Shown here: positions 10,777-19,277 of the stretch, in pieces | How positions within the stretch are numbered: the first letter of the stretch is position 1 | How the letters are laid out: every line of letters begins with the position of its first letter | Assembly (NCBI GenBank): GCA_965197545.1 | Contig: CBDANJ010000008.1 | Coordinates: forward strand, 1,178,001 to 1,242,000 | Origin: CATOSP01 sp965197545 | GTDB lineage: Bacteria > Chloroflexota > Dehalococcoidia > Lucifugimonadales > UBA3495 | DNA: 64,000 nucleotides | Direction: 5' to 3' | Program-made: the position numbers and the translations under genes | Notes under the pieces: model-generated | The model's database searches: none | What the model was told of the DNA's origin: nothing | What the model saw: the letters and a program-made list of their open reading frames with translations, nothing else

Positions 10777-11850
10777 TCAACGCAGGGACTGAAAGAGAGC
10801 ATCTATTTCTGACTCGTCGTCAGGATCTTCCGAAAGCTCGGAATAGCCGTCCGGCAGATCATTATCATTTTCAGGTTCTCGCTCAGACCGCATTTCCTCG
10901 ATTCGACATTCCACGTCCGCCTCGAGATCAGAAATGTCCATTCCCATTGCGGAAGCTATCCGGCTGATCGACCGCATTTCTTCTTTGAGCCAATCAGGGT
11001 CGTCGGCTTCATCAAGCAGCCAGTCTCGCTCAGAGTCCAGAATATCCTCAAACTCAGAATTCCACGATTCTAAAGTTCGTAGGGGCTCTGCAAAGAGATT
11101 TGGGCACAAGGTTGCCAAATCGACTAGCACTTTAAACCCCTGAGTATCTTCTAGCCGACCTGTGGTCAAATTGAGCAGAGCTCGTTCCGCCCTCTCCGAG
11201 AAGTTCTCTTGAAGCAAGCCTCCGACTGCTTTAATTTGGTTAAACAACTCCAATGCGTCACTCGGCGGGGCTTGTCCTTTCTCCCACACCTGAATCGTCG
11301 TGGCTACAGCAAAACTAGCGGATTTGAACACCGTTCGACTAGCCTGGTGAGCTGCGAGTACGGCCATCAAAAAGGCAGTTCTTCGCTCAAAGCTCACCTG
11401 CTCTCGCTCGTAATATTGAGAATCTTCACTCCACCATCTTCTTCGTACCATGGGACTATCGCTGCTGAGCAGCGTAACTGCTCGGGCCGCCACGGCTTCG
11501 TTGTCAATTACATCTCGGTCCCGAACCCGCATACGTGTGCTAGGAGGAAACATTGAGGACATTGAGTTAGCATGATTTCCGCCCTCGTACAGAATGACGC
11601 ACTGCTCAAAAAAGATCGCGTTCTCCAGCAAAGCATCCGCCTCGCCGTCTACTGCTTCAAGGCGGCCCCACAGATAGTCGCGCACCGATGGGTCTCGCAT
11701 AACCACTAGACGCTGGCGACTTTTTGACCCAGGGGTTGCCTCCCTGAGGTCGATGAATGTTCCCTCGACCATACGAATGGCGTTCCTAAAGTTGCCAGCA
11801 TCGAAGTCGCCAGGTGAAAGACTCTCCACTGCCTTCTGCAAGTCCTCTAA
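10777..11850 (-). pseudogene. C-terminal part of a STAND-type (nSTAND3-like) ATPase gene, cut by IS5
   Basis: The real gene portion starts at the IS5 junction (FLEDLQKAVESLSPGDFDAG); residues read upstream to 11961 come from IS DNA. RLVVMRDPSVRDYLWGRL resembles the (H/D)PSVRDFL end of the winged helix that follows the NTPase in STAND proteins; about 250 helical residues follow, ending in an acidic tail. Base composition is visibly more AT-rich than the neighbours, suggesting transfer. Fusing it to the piece at 14506 gives a continuous reading frame. Such ATPases often act in antiviral defence, but the sensor and ATPase domains are missing here. Confidence 0.55.
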
Positions 11851-12315
11851 GAAACCTCTGAACAAGCCCGCCTTGTTGTGGCATAGTATGGTTGGACCAG
11901 CCGGTGCCGGACGGAGTGAGAATTGATGGACCAGCCGACTTTTGCTGACTTGGAATACCAAGGCAAGAAACGCAAGACCCGCCGCGAGTTGTTCCTGCAG
12001 CGCATGGATGGCCTGATTCCCTGGCAGAAGCTGGAAGAGCGCATCAGGCCGGTTTATCCCAAGCCGGGCAAGGGCCGACGGCCCTACCCGCTAACGGTGA
12101 TGCTGCGGGTTCACTGCGTGCAGTTGTTCTATAACCTCAGCGACCCCGGCATGGAGGATCTGCTCTACGAGGCCGAATCAGTCCGGCGGTTCGTGGGCCT
12201 GAGCTTGGCGGAGGCGCTGCCCGGCGAGACCACCATCCTCAACTTCCGCCATCTCCTGGAGCGGCACGAACTGGGCAAAGGACTGCTCGAGGAGATCAAC
12301 GCCCACCTGGAGTCC

Positions 12316-12357
12316 CAGGGACTGCGGTTCAGGGACTGCGGTTCAGGGACTGCGGTT
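12316..12357 (+). repeat. Three perfect tandem copies of a 14-bp unit inside the IS5 transposase
   Basis: The unit CAGGGACTGCGGTT is repeated three times without spacers. One copy is expected (SQGLRF). The two extra copies add 28 bp and shift the reading frame by one, separating the N-terminal from the catalytic part. This looks like replication slippage. Confidence 0.9.
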
Positions 12358-12759
12358 CAAGGAAGGGACCATCGTAGACGCCAGCATCATCGAGGCGCCG
12401 TCCTCGACGAAGAACCGGGCCAGGAAGCGGGACCCGGAGATGCATCAGACGAAGAAAGGGAACCAGTGGCATTTCGGGATGAAGGCGCACATCGGGGTGG
12501 ATTCTGAAACCGGGGTGGTGCACAGCCTGAGCACCACGGCAGCCAACGCTCACGACGTAACCGAGGCGCACCGGCTGCTGCGCGGAGGGGAGACGCAGGT
12601 GTGGGGCGATGCCGGGTATCAGGGGGTCCACAAGCGGGAGGAGAACCTGGGGCGTGAGGTGGAATGGCAGGTGGCGATGCGTCCTGGGAAACGCCGGAAA
12701 CTCGACCCTGGGAGCGCTGAAGCGTTGGCGGAGAGGCGCAAGGCATCGCTAGGGCCAAG

Positions 12760-12778
12760 AGCCTGCCCCCGACTGCGA
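12760..12778 (+). repeat. Hairpin insert P1 (left part) in IS5 transposase, split by the nested IS
   Basis: AGCCTGCCCCCGACTGCGA here plus CCGGGG at 14145-14150 make a 25-bp element once the nested IS and its 9-bp duplication are removed. It sits between GCCAAG and GTGGAG, which join to AKVEHPF as expected for IS5. The stem is CCCCCG/CGGGGG. Confidence 0.7.
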
Positions 12779-12884
12779 CGCTGACAGGGGTATGTATGGA
12801 CTGAAAATGGTCTGAGAGCTTGGAAAGCGCAGGGGAATCCGGCATCTTGGTTGCAATGACGAAACCGGATGCCGGAGGTCTCCC

Positions 12885-14111
12885 ATGCGCCTTCCCAAGG
12901 AATGCTACCAGATGCGGCAGGTCATTGAAACGCATTTACCGCACCTCACTCAGTCACAGTTGACCGGTCTGGCCTGGTGGGTCTGCGGGACCATCCTGGC
13001 CGGGAGCGCCTGCCAGAATGCCGTCGCGTCCGCCCTCTCCACCCGGGGCAACTGGAACAACCTGCGCCAGTATCTCCGGGAGTGGTTGTACGACGGCGGC
13101 GACCGGGCGCGTCCCTGCAAGGCCGAACTGGACGTAAGTCTCTGCTTCGCGCCGCTGCTCCGGTGGGTCCTTGCGTGGTGGCGTTCCGGCCGGCTGGCGC
13201 TGGCGGTTGACCCCACGTTGAAAGGGGACGACGCCACCGCCATCGTCATCAGCGTGGTCTACCGGGGTTGCGCGATTCCCGTGGCCTGGCGCATCCTGCG
13301 CGCCAACCAGCGCGGGGCCTGGATGGACCCGATAGTGGAACTGCTGCAGGCCCTGGCCCCGGCGGTCCCCAGGGAAATGACCGTGGTGGTGCTGTGCGAC
13401 CGGGGCTTGGCCAGTCCGAAATTGTGGAAACAGATTCTGGCCCAAGGCTGGCATCCCTATATGAGGTATCCGAAAAACGTCACTTTCTGCGCTGAAGGGG
13501 GCCGGCGGCTTCCCGCGCGTGCCTTCGTTCCCCGTCCGGATACCGCATGGATCGGGAGGGGGACCGCCTTCGGCAGAGCCGCCGCCAAACGCCGTTGCAC
13601 CCTGCTGGCGGTCTGGTACGTTGAACAGGAGGAGCCGTGGATCATCCTGACCGACCTTCCGCCGGAGGAAGTTGGGGTGAGTTGGTACGCGCTCCGCTTC
13701 TGGATCGAGTTGGGGTTCAAGCCTGCCCTCGGCCCCGACCGGGGGGCGGTCAAGAGCCTGGGTTGGCAATGGGATAAGACCAGGAGGACCGACCCGGCGC
13801 GGATTTCGCGGCATTGGTTCGTGTTGTCGGTGGCGACGCTCCTGACCCTGGCCTATGGGACCAGGGTGGAAGACGCCAATGACCGGAGGATTGCCCCAGG
13901 CAACCTGAGAGCACCTCCGAAACACCTGGCGCCCACTCACCGCAGTAGTTGGAGCAGGCCGGGACGGACCGTCAGCGTAATCCGGCACGGCATCGTCTGG
14001 CTGAGACGGTTGCTGCACCGAGGCCGGTTCTGGAGCCGGGTCTGGCTGCTGCCCGAACCCTGGCCTGAACCCAAGTCCAACCTGGAGGTCACCCGCTATG
14101 CCCCTGCATGA
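12885..14111 (+). CDS. IS4/IS701-like DDE transposase with an in-frame 8-residue palindromic insert
   Basis: The 408-residue frame is intact. Catalytic motifs are LALAVDPTLKGD (first Asp, about residue 106), VVVLCDRGLAS (second Asp) and YALRFWIELGFK (the Glu of the Y-R-E-K signature). Residues PALGPDRG split that signature; removing them gives ELGFKAVKSLGWQW, where Lys falls six residues after Glu plus one as the Y(2)R(3)E(6)K rule demands. The insert is 24 bp so the frame survives, but activity is doubtful. TCTCCC-rich sequence upstream gives no clear ribosome site. Confidence 0.8.
   Translation: MRLPKECYQMRQVIETHLPHLTQSQLTGLAWWVCGTILAGSACQNAVASALSTRGNWNNLRQYLREWLYDGGDRARPCKAELDVSLCFAPLLRWVLAWWRSGRLALAVDPTLKGDDATAIVISVVYRGCAIPVAWRILRANQRGAWMDPIVELLQALAPAVPREMTVVVLCDRGLASPKLWKQILAQGWHPYMRYPKNVTFCAEGGRRLPARAFVPRPDTAWIGRGTAFGRAAAKRRCTLLAVWYVEQEEPWIILTDLPPEEVGVSWYALRFWIELGFKPALGPDRGAVKSLGWQWDKTRRTDPARISRHWFVLSVATLLTLAYGTRVEDANDRRIAPGNLRAPPKHLAPTHRSSWSRPGRTVSVIRHGIVWLRRLLHRGRFWSRVWLLPEPWPEPKSNLEVTRYAPA
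13722..13745 (+). repeat. Hairpin insert P3, 24 bp in frame in the IS4/IS701-like transposase
   Basis: It is inserted after TTCAAG and before GCGGTC. The stem is CCCTCGG/CCGGGGG (one T.G pair) with loop CCCCGA, the same loop as the insert at 47402. It encodes PALGPDRG within the YREK signature. Confidence 0.7.
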
Positions 14112-14198
14112 AAACCCCATACATACCCCTGTCAGCGACTGCGACCGGGGGTGGAGCACCCGTTCCTGAAGGTGAAGCGGGTATTCGGCTACGCCAAG

Positions 14199-14221
14199 AG
14201 CCTGCCCTCGCGAAAGCGGGG
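14199..14221 (+). repeat. Hairpin insert P2, 23 bp, in the IS5 transposase
   Basis: It is inserted between GCCAAG and GTGCGC; removal gives FGYAKVRYRGL. The lead AGCCTGCC is followed by stem CCCTCGC/GCGGGGG closed by a GAAA tetraloop. Confidence 0.8.
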
Positions 14222-14505
14222 GTGCGCTACCGGGGGCTGGCGAAGAACACGGAGCGTCTGGCGCTGCTTTTTGGACTGGGCAACCTGCTGACGGCGGAGA
14301 GTCAACTGACCGGCTGACGTAGGCACAGTTGTGCCCAAACCCGGACGCAGGCGGCCAGACGGGCCGGTCAAAGCCCGCAACGGCCCCGCCGGGGCGAAAT
14401 GGGAGGGCGGAACATCCGGGAAAACGGTTCCGGAAGCTGGGGGATTTGCCGGAAATCCCCCGGCAACTACCAGAAAAGCCCTCGCCGCTCTTGTTCAGAG
14501 TATCC

Positions 14506-14755
14506 CTAGAAACACCTCAGCAGGAAGGGTGGTTATGGCCAGCAATACGCGGCGAGCCATTTCTGGCAAGTTCTCAAAAATAACCTCCCATACCTTAGCG
14601 GGGCCCTCAAGGGTAGAGAAAACCCTGGATACGAATTCATCCGGGCTGAGGGAAGCTACTCTGGGCAGATCTACAGCGTACCTGAGGACCCGCGGATTGT
14701 AGTTCCTATGGCGAATTACATCAAAATATCTCCTCTTGGGAAGTAGCGCGGTCTT
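14506..14755 (-). pseudogene. Upstream part of the STAND-type ATPase gene separated by IS5
   Basis: On the minus strand the frame reads RRYFDVIRHRNYNPRVLRYAV, then FVSRVFSTLEGPAKVWEVIFENLPEMARRVLLAITTLPAEVFL up to the IS5 target. HRNYNPRVL and the LLAITTLPAEV helix match the region just downstream of the NTPase core in nSTAND3 proteins (HxNFNPR). The 5' end is cut at 14756 by the 55-bp inverted repeat next to IS110. The P-loop region is not in the window. Confidence 0.55.
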
Positions 14756-14810
14756 TAGTACTCAGCATTCCTATGCCCGCGTTCCGGGCCGTGCAGGTGT
14801 AAGTAACTGC
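14756..14810 (+). repeat. 55-bp inverted repeat, left copy
   Basis: The sequence from TAGTACTCAGCAT to GTAAGTAACTGC recurs inverted at 17807-17861 with two mismatches. It contains GCCCG...CGGGC as a small hairpin. A divergent direct partial copy (TATGCCCGGGCCCGGGCCGT) is at 16478. The pair encloses the IS110 and IS630 elements. Confidence 0.85.
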
Positions 14811-15029
14811 CGAGACCGCTTTGCACATGTATGCTCATGGCGAGGCGTGTCGTCCGGACGAAGGCCGAATTGACATTGGTGCGGGTTGCCCGGTACTCAG
14901 CATGGTCCGGGAGTCTTACGGCTGCATCATTGGTGACGCCCCCACAGGGGGCGCTCCCGTTTGGTAGAGTGTGTGATGTCATTGACTCCCTCCGGGTGAC
15001 GCGCTTACACCGTAATGGTGGAGGGGGTC
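14811..15029 (+). ncRNA. Candidate IS110 bridge RNA region (left end)
   Basis: These 219 bp upstream of the IS110 gene have no protein coding potential. They hold a strong hairpin, CGCCCCC-ACA-GGGGGCG (14937-14953), and other inverted segments. IS110-group elements encode a bridge (seek) RNA in the left end before the transposase gene, and the length fits. A 12-nt stretch at 14893-14904 matches the flanking 55-bp repeat. The exact RNA ends cannot be set from sequence alone. Confidence 0.4.
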
Positions 15030-16451
15030 ATGAACACACGGAAGAGGAGCGCGAAGACAGTTGGAAGGGCCGGACACGGCCGGGAGGGACTGCCAGCGGA
15101 GTTGTCCCAAGTAAACCTGAACGCGTCGGGAATCGACGTGGGGGCCAGCAGTCACTTCGTGGCGGTGTCCCAAGACCGTTCGGAGCAGCTGGTGCGAGAG
15201 TTCGCAGCCTACACGGCGGACTTGTATCGCCTGGCGGAATGCGGAGTGGAGACCGTGGTCATGGAATCCACCGGGGTGTACTGGATACCTCTGTTCGGGG
15301 TGCTGGAAGAGCGTGGATTTGAGGTGATGTTGGTGGATCCGAGGCGCATCAAGAACGTGCCCGGTCGCAAGACTGACGTGCTGGACTGCCAGTGGTTGCA
15401 GCAACTGCACACCTACGGACTGCTGTCGGGAGCCTTCCGGCCCGAGGCGGAGATACGACGGTTGCGGAGCTACCTGCGCCAGCGCGCCATGTTGGTGGAG
15501 TACGCGTCCCACCATATCCAGCACATGCAGAAGGCGCTGACCCAGATGAATGTGAAGCTCCAGCACGTGATCAGCGACGTCACGGGCAAGACCGGGACGC
15601 AGATCATCGAAGCCATAGTGAAAGGGGAACGGGACCCCGGAAAGCTGGCGCAACTGCGCGACCACAGGACCAGGGCGGACGAGGAGACCATAGCCAAGTC
15701 GCTCCATGGACACTGGCAGGAGGAGCACATCTTCGAACTGACCCAGGCCCTGGAGCTTTACCGGGTTTATCAGGGCAAAATCGCCGAGTGCGACCGGGAG
15801 ATTGAAGCCCAGTTGGAGCGGTTTGACGACCGCGGCATCGGTCAGCCTCCGGCGGCGAAGTCCGGTAGGAAAGGGAGCCAAGGGAACGCACCTCGTTTTG
15901 ATATGCGGACCCAGCTGTACCGGATGACGGGGGTGGACCTGACCCGGATTGATGGCGTGGACGGCTACACGGCGCTCAAGGTGGTCAGCGAGATTGGAAC
16001 GAACATGAGCAAATGGCCAAGCGCAAAGCACTTCGCGTCCTGGCTGGGACTCAGCCCGAACAACCGGGTCACCGGCGGCAAGGTAATCAGTTCCCGGACC
16101 AAGCCCAGCGCGAACCGGGCGGCAAAGGCCTTGCGCCTGGCCGCCAACGCACTGCACCGTTCCGACAGCGCCTTGGGCGCGTTCCTGCGCCGGAAGAAGG
16201 CTCACCTTGGAGCGCCGAAGGCCATCACGGCGACGGCGCACAAGCTTGCCCTGATCGTCTACTCCATGCTTCGGCATGGTCAGGGGTACGTAGATGCTGG
16301 CGCCGAGTACTACGAGAGCCAATATCATCAAAGGGCAGTCCGCGCCGCCAAGCGGCGGGCAGCCCAGCTGGGCTACGAGTTGGTTCCGATACCCGATGGT
16401 CAGGACCAGGCTCCGGGTGTACCCCTGACGACAGCCGCGACCGGCGCGTGA
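15030..16451 (+). CDS. IS110 family DEDD transposase (RNA-guided recombinase family)
   Basis: The ATG at 15030 is chosen because GGAGGGGG lies just upstream. The N-terminal RuvC-like DEDD domain shows GIDVGASSH, VVMESTGVYW and RKTDVLDCQWLQ. The C-terminal Transposase_20 domain has HFASWLGLSPNNRVTGGKV. The catalytic Ser of the family usually occupies the position of Thr in VTGGK (many relatives read SGGK), which may impair strand cleavage. Helical arms (KALTQMN...) and length (473 residues) are normal. There is no frameshift, making it the best preserved transposase in the island. Confidence 0.85.
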   Translation: MNTRKRSAKTVGRAGHGREGLPAELSQVNLNASGIDVGASSHFVAVSQDRSEQLVREFAAYTADLYRLAECGVETVVMESTGVYWIPLFGVLEERGFEVMLVDPRRIKNVPGRKTDVLDCQWLQQLHTYGLLSGAFRPEAEIRRLRSYLRQRAMLVEYASHHIQHMQKALTQMNVKLQHVISDVTGKTGTQIIEAIVKGERDPGKLAQLRDHRTRADEETIAKSLHGHWQEEHIFELTQALELYRVYQGKIAECDREIEAQLERFDDRGIGQPPAAKSGRKGSQGNAPRFDMRTQLYRMTGVDLTRIDGVDGYTALKVVSEIGTNMSKWPSAKHFASWLGLSPNNRVTGGKVISSRTKPSANRAAKALRLAANALHRSDSALGAFLRRKKAHLGAPKAITATAHKLALIVYSMLRHGQGYVDAGAEYYESQYHQRAVRAAKRRAAQLGYELVPIPDGQDQAPGVPLTTAATGA

Positions 16452-16547
16452 CGGACTTTGTTACTTGGTAGCAGAGTTATGCCCGGGCCCGGGCCGTGCA
16501 GAGGCCACTAACTGGTCAGTCCGCCCCAGCGGTCACGGCGTGACATC

Positions 16548-17754
16548 TTAAGTTAGTCGGGAGCCAACCGTAAGATCGGAAGGGTAAAGGCGGTGAAGTT
16601 TGGTTCGTGCGTCCCGGGTGTTGAACCGCCAGTTGATGGTGGCTCTGGCGGCGTTGCGCTCCTTGACCAGAGCATCGACTTCCCTCCGGAGGGCCTCCTC
16701 GCCGGAGAGCCGCTGCTTCAGGCAGGAGCGGGACAGGACGCTGAACTCGATCTCCGCCATCCCTTCGACAAGCTCAGGACAGGATTCAACCAACTCCCGT
16801 GCTTGGGCGTGTAATGAAACTCCAGCCGCCTGGCAATCCTCCGGGCTTCCTCAGCCGGGAAAGTCTCGTACAGCGATGCCCGGCGATGGGTATTCAGATT
16901 GTCCAAGACAACCCTTACCACCTCGGCTTCCGGGTAGGCTTCATCCGCCAGCCAGCGCATCCGGCGGGCGAAGTCTTGCATCGTGCGCCGCTCCGTGACC
17001 GCCACCTCTCGCCAACCCGCCAAGGGCTCGCAGGCCAAGAACAGGTTGCGGGTACCCTCCCGCCGGTATTCGTAGTCCTGCCGCAGCGGAAGTCCCGGCC
17101 GTGGCGGCAGAGCGGGCTGGGTCTCCGCCAACAACTGGGTGGATGTCTCGTCAAAGCAGACCACCGGACGTTGGGGATCATAGGGTTCGGCGTAGAGATC
17201 CAGGACATCCTCCATGTTAGCCACAAATTCCGCGCTCACCTTGGGAATGCGCCACTCCTTCTTCTGCCACGGCTTGAGAGTGTTTTTTTGAGACGCTGGC
17301 GCACCCCCTCGTGGGACATGGAGGGCGTCAGCCCCAACTCGACCACCTTCCCGGCCAGCAGACGCAGGGTCCAGTGGTCATGCCCTTCCGGCGGCGGGCT
17401 TCAGGCCAAAGCAATCAGGTGGGCTTCGCCCCGGTCGTCCAACTTCCGGGGCCGGTTGGCCTGGGGACGGTCCTGCAAAACGCTCTCCAACCCTTCTTCG
17501 GCAAAGCGCTGCTTGACCCGGTATACGGTGCTCAGGGCCACATCCAAAGCTTCGGCCACTTGGGGCGCGGCCCAACCGTCGTCGCTCTTTAGGAGAATCC
17601 GCGCTCTAGCGGTCACTCGGGCTGAGTTCTTGCCAACCCGGATCAGTCGCTGGAGATCTTCCCGTTGTTCCTGTGCCAGCCGCACCGCGTATTTGTCCCT
17701 GACCATCACTCCCACCCCCGCCATCAACACTTCCCACCAGGCAGGATAGCTCAA
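16548..17754 (-). pseudogene. IS630 family transposase with three lesions
   Basis: Reading leftwards, the N-terminus has a helix-turn-helix (VAEALDVALSTVYRVKQRFAEEGL). The frame is lost near 17401 (one base short, ACSPPPEGHDHWTLRLL expected), lost again at an A7 run near 17288, and then reads VVCFDETSTQ, VVRVVLDNLNTH and YTPKHGSWLN. A 23-bp palindrome then separates it from MAEIEFSVLSRSCLKQRL, which carries the final Glu. The D-D-E set is complete but spread over four frame segments. Confidence 0.8.
16761..16783 (-). repeat. 23-bp palindromic insert of the CTTCGACAAGCTCAGG type in the IS630 gene
   Basis: CCCTTCGACAAGCTCAGG plus ACAGG lies exactly between the codons for WLN and MAEIEF. It is a different family from the AGCCTGCC hairpins. 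This sequence is widely seen as a dispersed repeat in bacterial and metagenomic DNA and is read as PVLSLSKG or CPELVEG. Confidence 0.8.
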
Positions 17755-17806
17755 TTGGCCCCTTTCTTAAACAAATCCCAAAACCAAGTTGACTACCAAG
17801 TAACAA

Positions 17807-17861
17807 GCAGTTACTTACACCTGCACGGCCCGGAACGCGGGCATAGACATGCTGAGTACTA
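17807..17861 (-). repeat. 55-bp inverted repeat, right copy
   Basis: This is the inverse of 14756-14810. Read on the minus strand it continues into TTGTTACTTGGTAG, which also occurs at 16459-16472 just after the IS110 gene. It may therefore be a remnant of an IS110 right end joined to its target. Confidence 0.8.
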
Positions 17862-18162
17862 GCACGAACTCACCCGCCGCTTCTGTCAATGGCGGATAGT
17901 AAGGATGTCCCCACGCTGGCAGTCTGGGTCAACGCGCGAATGCTTCCCAAAGCGATGCGCATGGATTACCCCGGCGCTGGTAGGGCTGTCTTGCTCATGT
18001 TCATAGTAAATCAGGTTCGGCATGCCCCATCCCCTCACCCGCGAGGTGACCGAGACTTTGATGGAAATGGAGTGAGCGCCAGGCTCCGCAGGCCGGACGG
18101 CAATCAACAGTATAATGTCCTCAACCCTAACGCCACCGACAATGCCTTGGGGGGGAATCGCC
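17862..18162. other. Non-coding stretch between the inverted repeat and the MetE-like gene
   Basis: No convincing reading frame was found on either strand. The last 60 bp may hold the promoter of the MetE-C-like gene. GGGGGGAAT just before 18163 is a weak ribosome site. Confidence 0.4.
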
Positions 18163-19277
18163 ATGCCGGGGACCTACCGCGCCGACCACGTGGGCAGCCT
18201 GCTCCGTCCGATTGAAGTTAAAGATGCCAAAAACGCATTTTTAGGGAGGGCCGGCTGGAGTTGGACGAGCTTCACGCCATTGAGGACCAGGCCATTCTCA
18301 ATGCCTTGGAGCGACAGCGGGCCGCCGGTCTGCAAATCTATACCGACGGCGAATTTCGCCGCACTGGGTTTCAGAACGACCTGATAGAAAGCGTTGAAGG
18401 GTTTGTGGATACCGACACGCCCGCGGTGGTACGGCTATGGCAGGGGCCCGGCGGGGAACCTGTCGAGCAAGGCACGCGGCAGGTGGTGGCTGGGAAGCTG
18501 CGAAAGGTGCGGAGCCTTACCGAGCATCAACGAGGCTTCCTGCAGTCCCACGCTCCTGGACCGGTCAAAATGACTCTGCCCAGCCCCAGCCAATTCCCGG
18601 CCATCTGCTTCCAGCCGGGCCTGTCCGACCTGTTCTATCCCACTCGTTAGAAACTGCTGTGGGACATTGCGGGGATAATCAAGTCCGAAGTGTCCGCCCT
18701 GCTGGAATCGGGGGTTGACTACATCCAGATTGATGCGCCCCGATACAGCTACTATGTCGACCCCAGATGGCGGCAGCACCTGCGGGACCTAGGCGAAGAC
18801 CCGGACCGGATGTTTGAAGAGGCCCTTGCCGCCGACAATTTCTGCTTGGAGGGCGCGCAGAGGCCGGAGGCAACCATTGCTTTTCATATCTGCCGCGGCA
18901 ACAATCAGAGCAAGTGGTACGCCGAAGGCGGCTACGAGGCCATCGCCGAGCGGCTGTTCGGCTCCCTGACCGTGGACCGGTTCCTGCTGGAATACGACAC
19001 TGAGCGCGCCGGCACATTCGAGCCGCTGCGGTTCATGCCTGAGAACAAGATGGTCATCCTTGGGCTGATCAGCAGCAAGGACCCGGCGCTGGAATCGCCC
19101 GGCTACCTCCTGGCGCGTATTGAGGAGGCCAGCGTCCACGTTCCCCTGGGAAATCTGGCCCTCAGTCCGCAATGCGGTTTCGCCTCCACCGCCGCCGGAA
19201 ATCTTCTTACCGAAGAGCAACAGTGGCGAAAGCTGGAACTGGTGGCGGAAATCAATCGCCGGGTGTGGGGCGATTGA
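18163..19277 (+). pseudogene. MetE C-terminal-like (cobalamin-independent methionine synthase fold) protein, frameshift plus in-frame TAG
   Basis: It starts MPGTYRADHVGSLLRP, typical of stand-alone MetE-C/UROD-fold proteins. Near 18245 one base is missing (REGRLELDELHAIED expected). The frame then runs GLQIYTDGEFRRTGFQ to a TAG at 18648-18650 and resumes as KLLWDIAGIIKSEVSALLESGVDYIQIDAPRY, FHICRGN and LSPQCGFAS. The family motifs, including the zinc-site Cys in QCGFAS, are retained. Two independent lesions argue for a pseudogene. Family members act in methyl transfer to thiols; the substrate is unknown. Confidence 0.75.

Larger units (their letters stand above)
12779..14135 (+). mobile_element. 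IS4/IS701-like insertion sequence nested in IS5
   Basis: Inverted ends CTGACAGGGGTATGTATGG (from 12781) and its complement (to 14135) bound one transposase gene. A 9-bp duplication CGACTGCGA lies at 12770-12778 and 14136-14144, consistent with IS4-group targets. The duplicated target is the loop of a hairpin insert within the IS5 transposase gene. Confidence 0.8.
11923..14317 (+). pseudogene. IS5 transposase, broken by a 14-bp triplication, two palindromes and another IS
   Basis: The N-terminus (QPTFADLEYQGKKRKTRREL...LPWQKLEERIRPVYPK) closely follows E. coli IS5. After LESQG a 14-bp unit occurs three times (12316-12357) and shifts the frame; the reading resumes as RDPEMHQTKKGNQWHFGMKAHIGVDS. 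Near 12751 a single base is missing, a hairpin insert begins at 12760, and an IS4/IS701-like element has inserted into it. The C-terminus (VEHPFLKVKRVFGYAK...VRYRGLAKNTERLALLFGLG) lies at 14151-14317 with a second hairpin insert at 14199. It is a dead gene. Confidence 0.85.
11851..14505 (+). mobile_element. IS5-like element (itself interrupted)
   Basis: The ends are 16-bp imperfect inverted repeats: GAAACCTCTGAACAAG on the left and GGATACTCTGAACAAG inverted on the right. They are flanked by CTAA (11847-11850) and CTAG (14506-14509), matching the CTAR target of IS5. Removing the element restores the host frame AEVFLEDLQKA. The nested IS4/IS701-like element accounts for 1.36 kb, leaving about 1.3 kb, close to the normal IS5 size. 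Confidence 0.8.

Noticed and set aside
12329..14159. Long minus-strand open frames over the IS transposases
   Set aside because: They are Gly/Pro/Arg/His-rich shadows of high-GC coding sequence on the other strand.
17280..17295. Programmed frameshifting in the IS630 gene at A7
   Set aside because: The heptamer is not in the right phase for tandem slippage, and other lesions already inactivate the gene.
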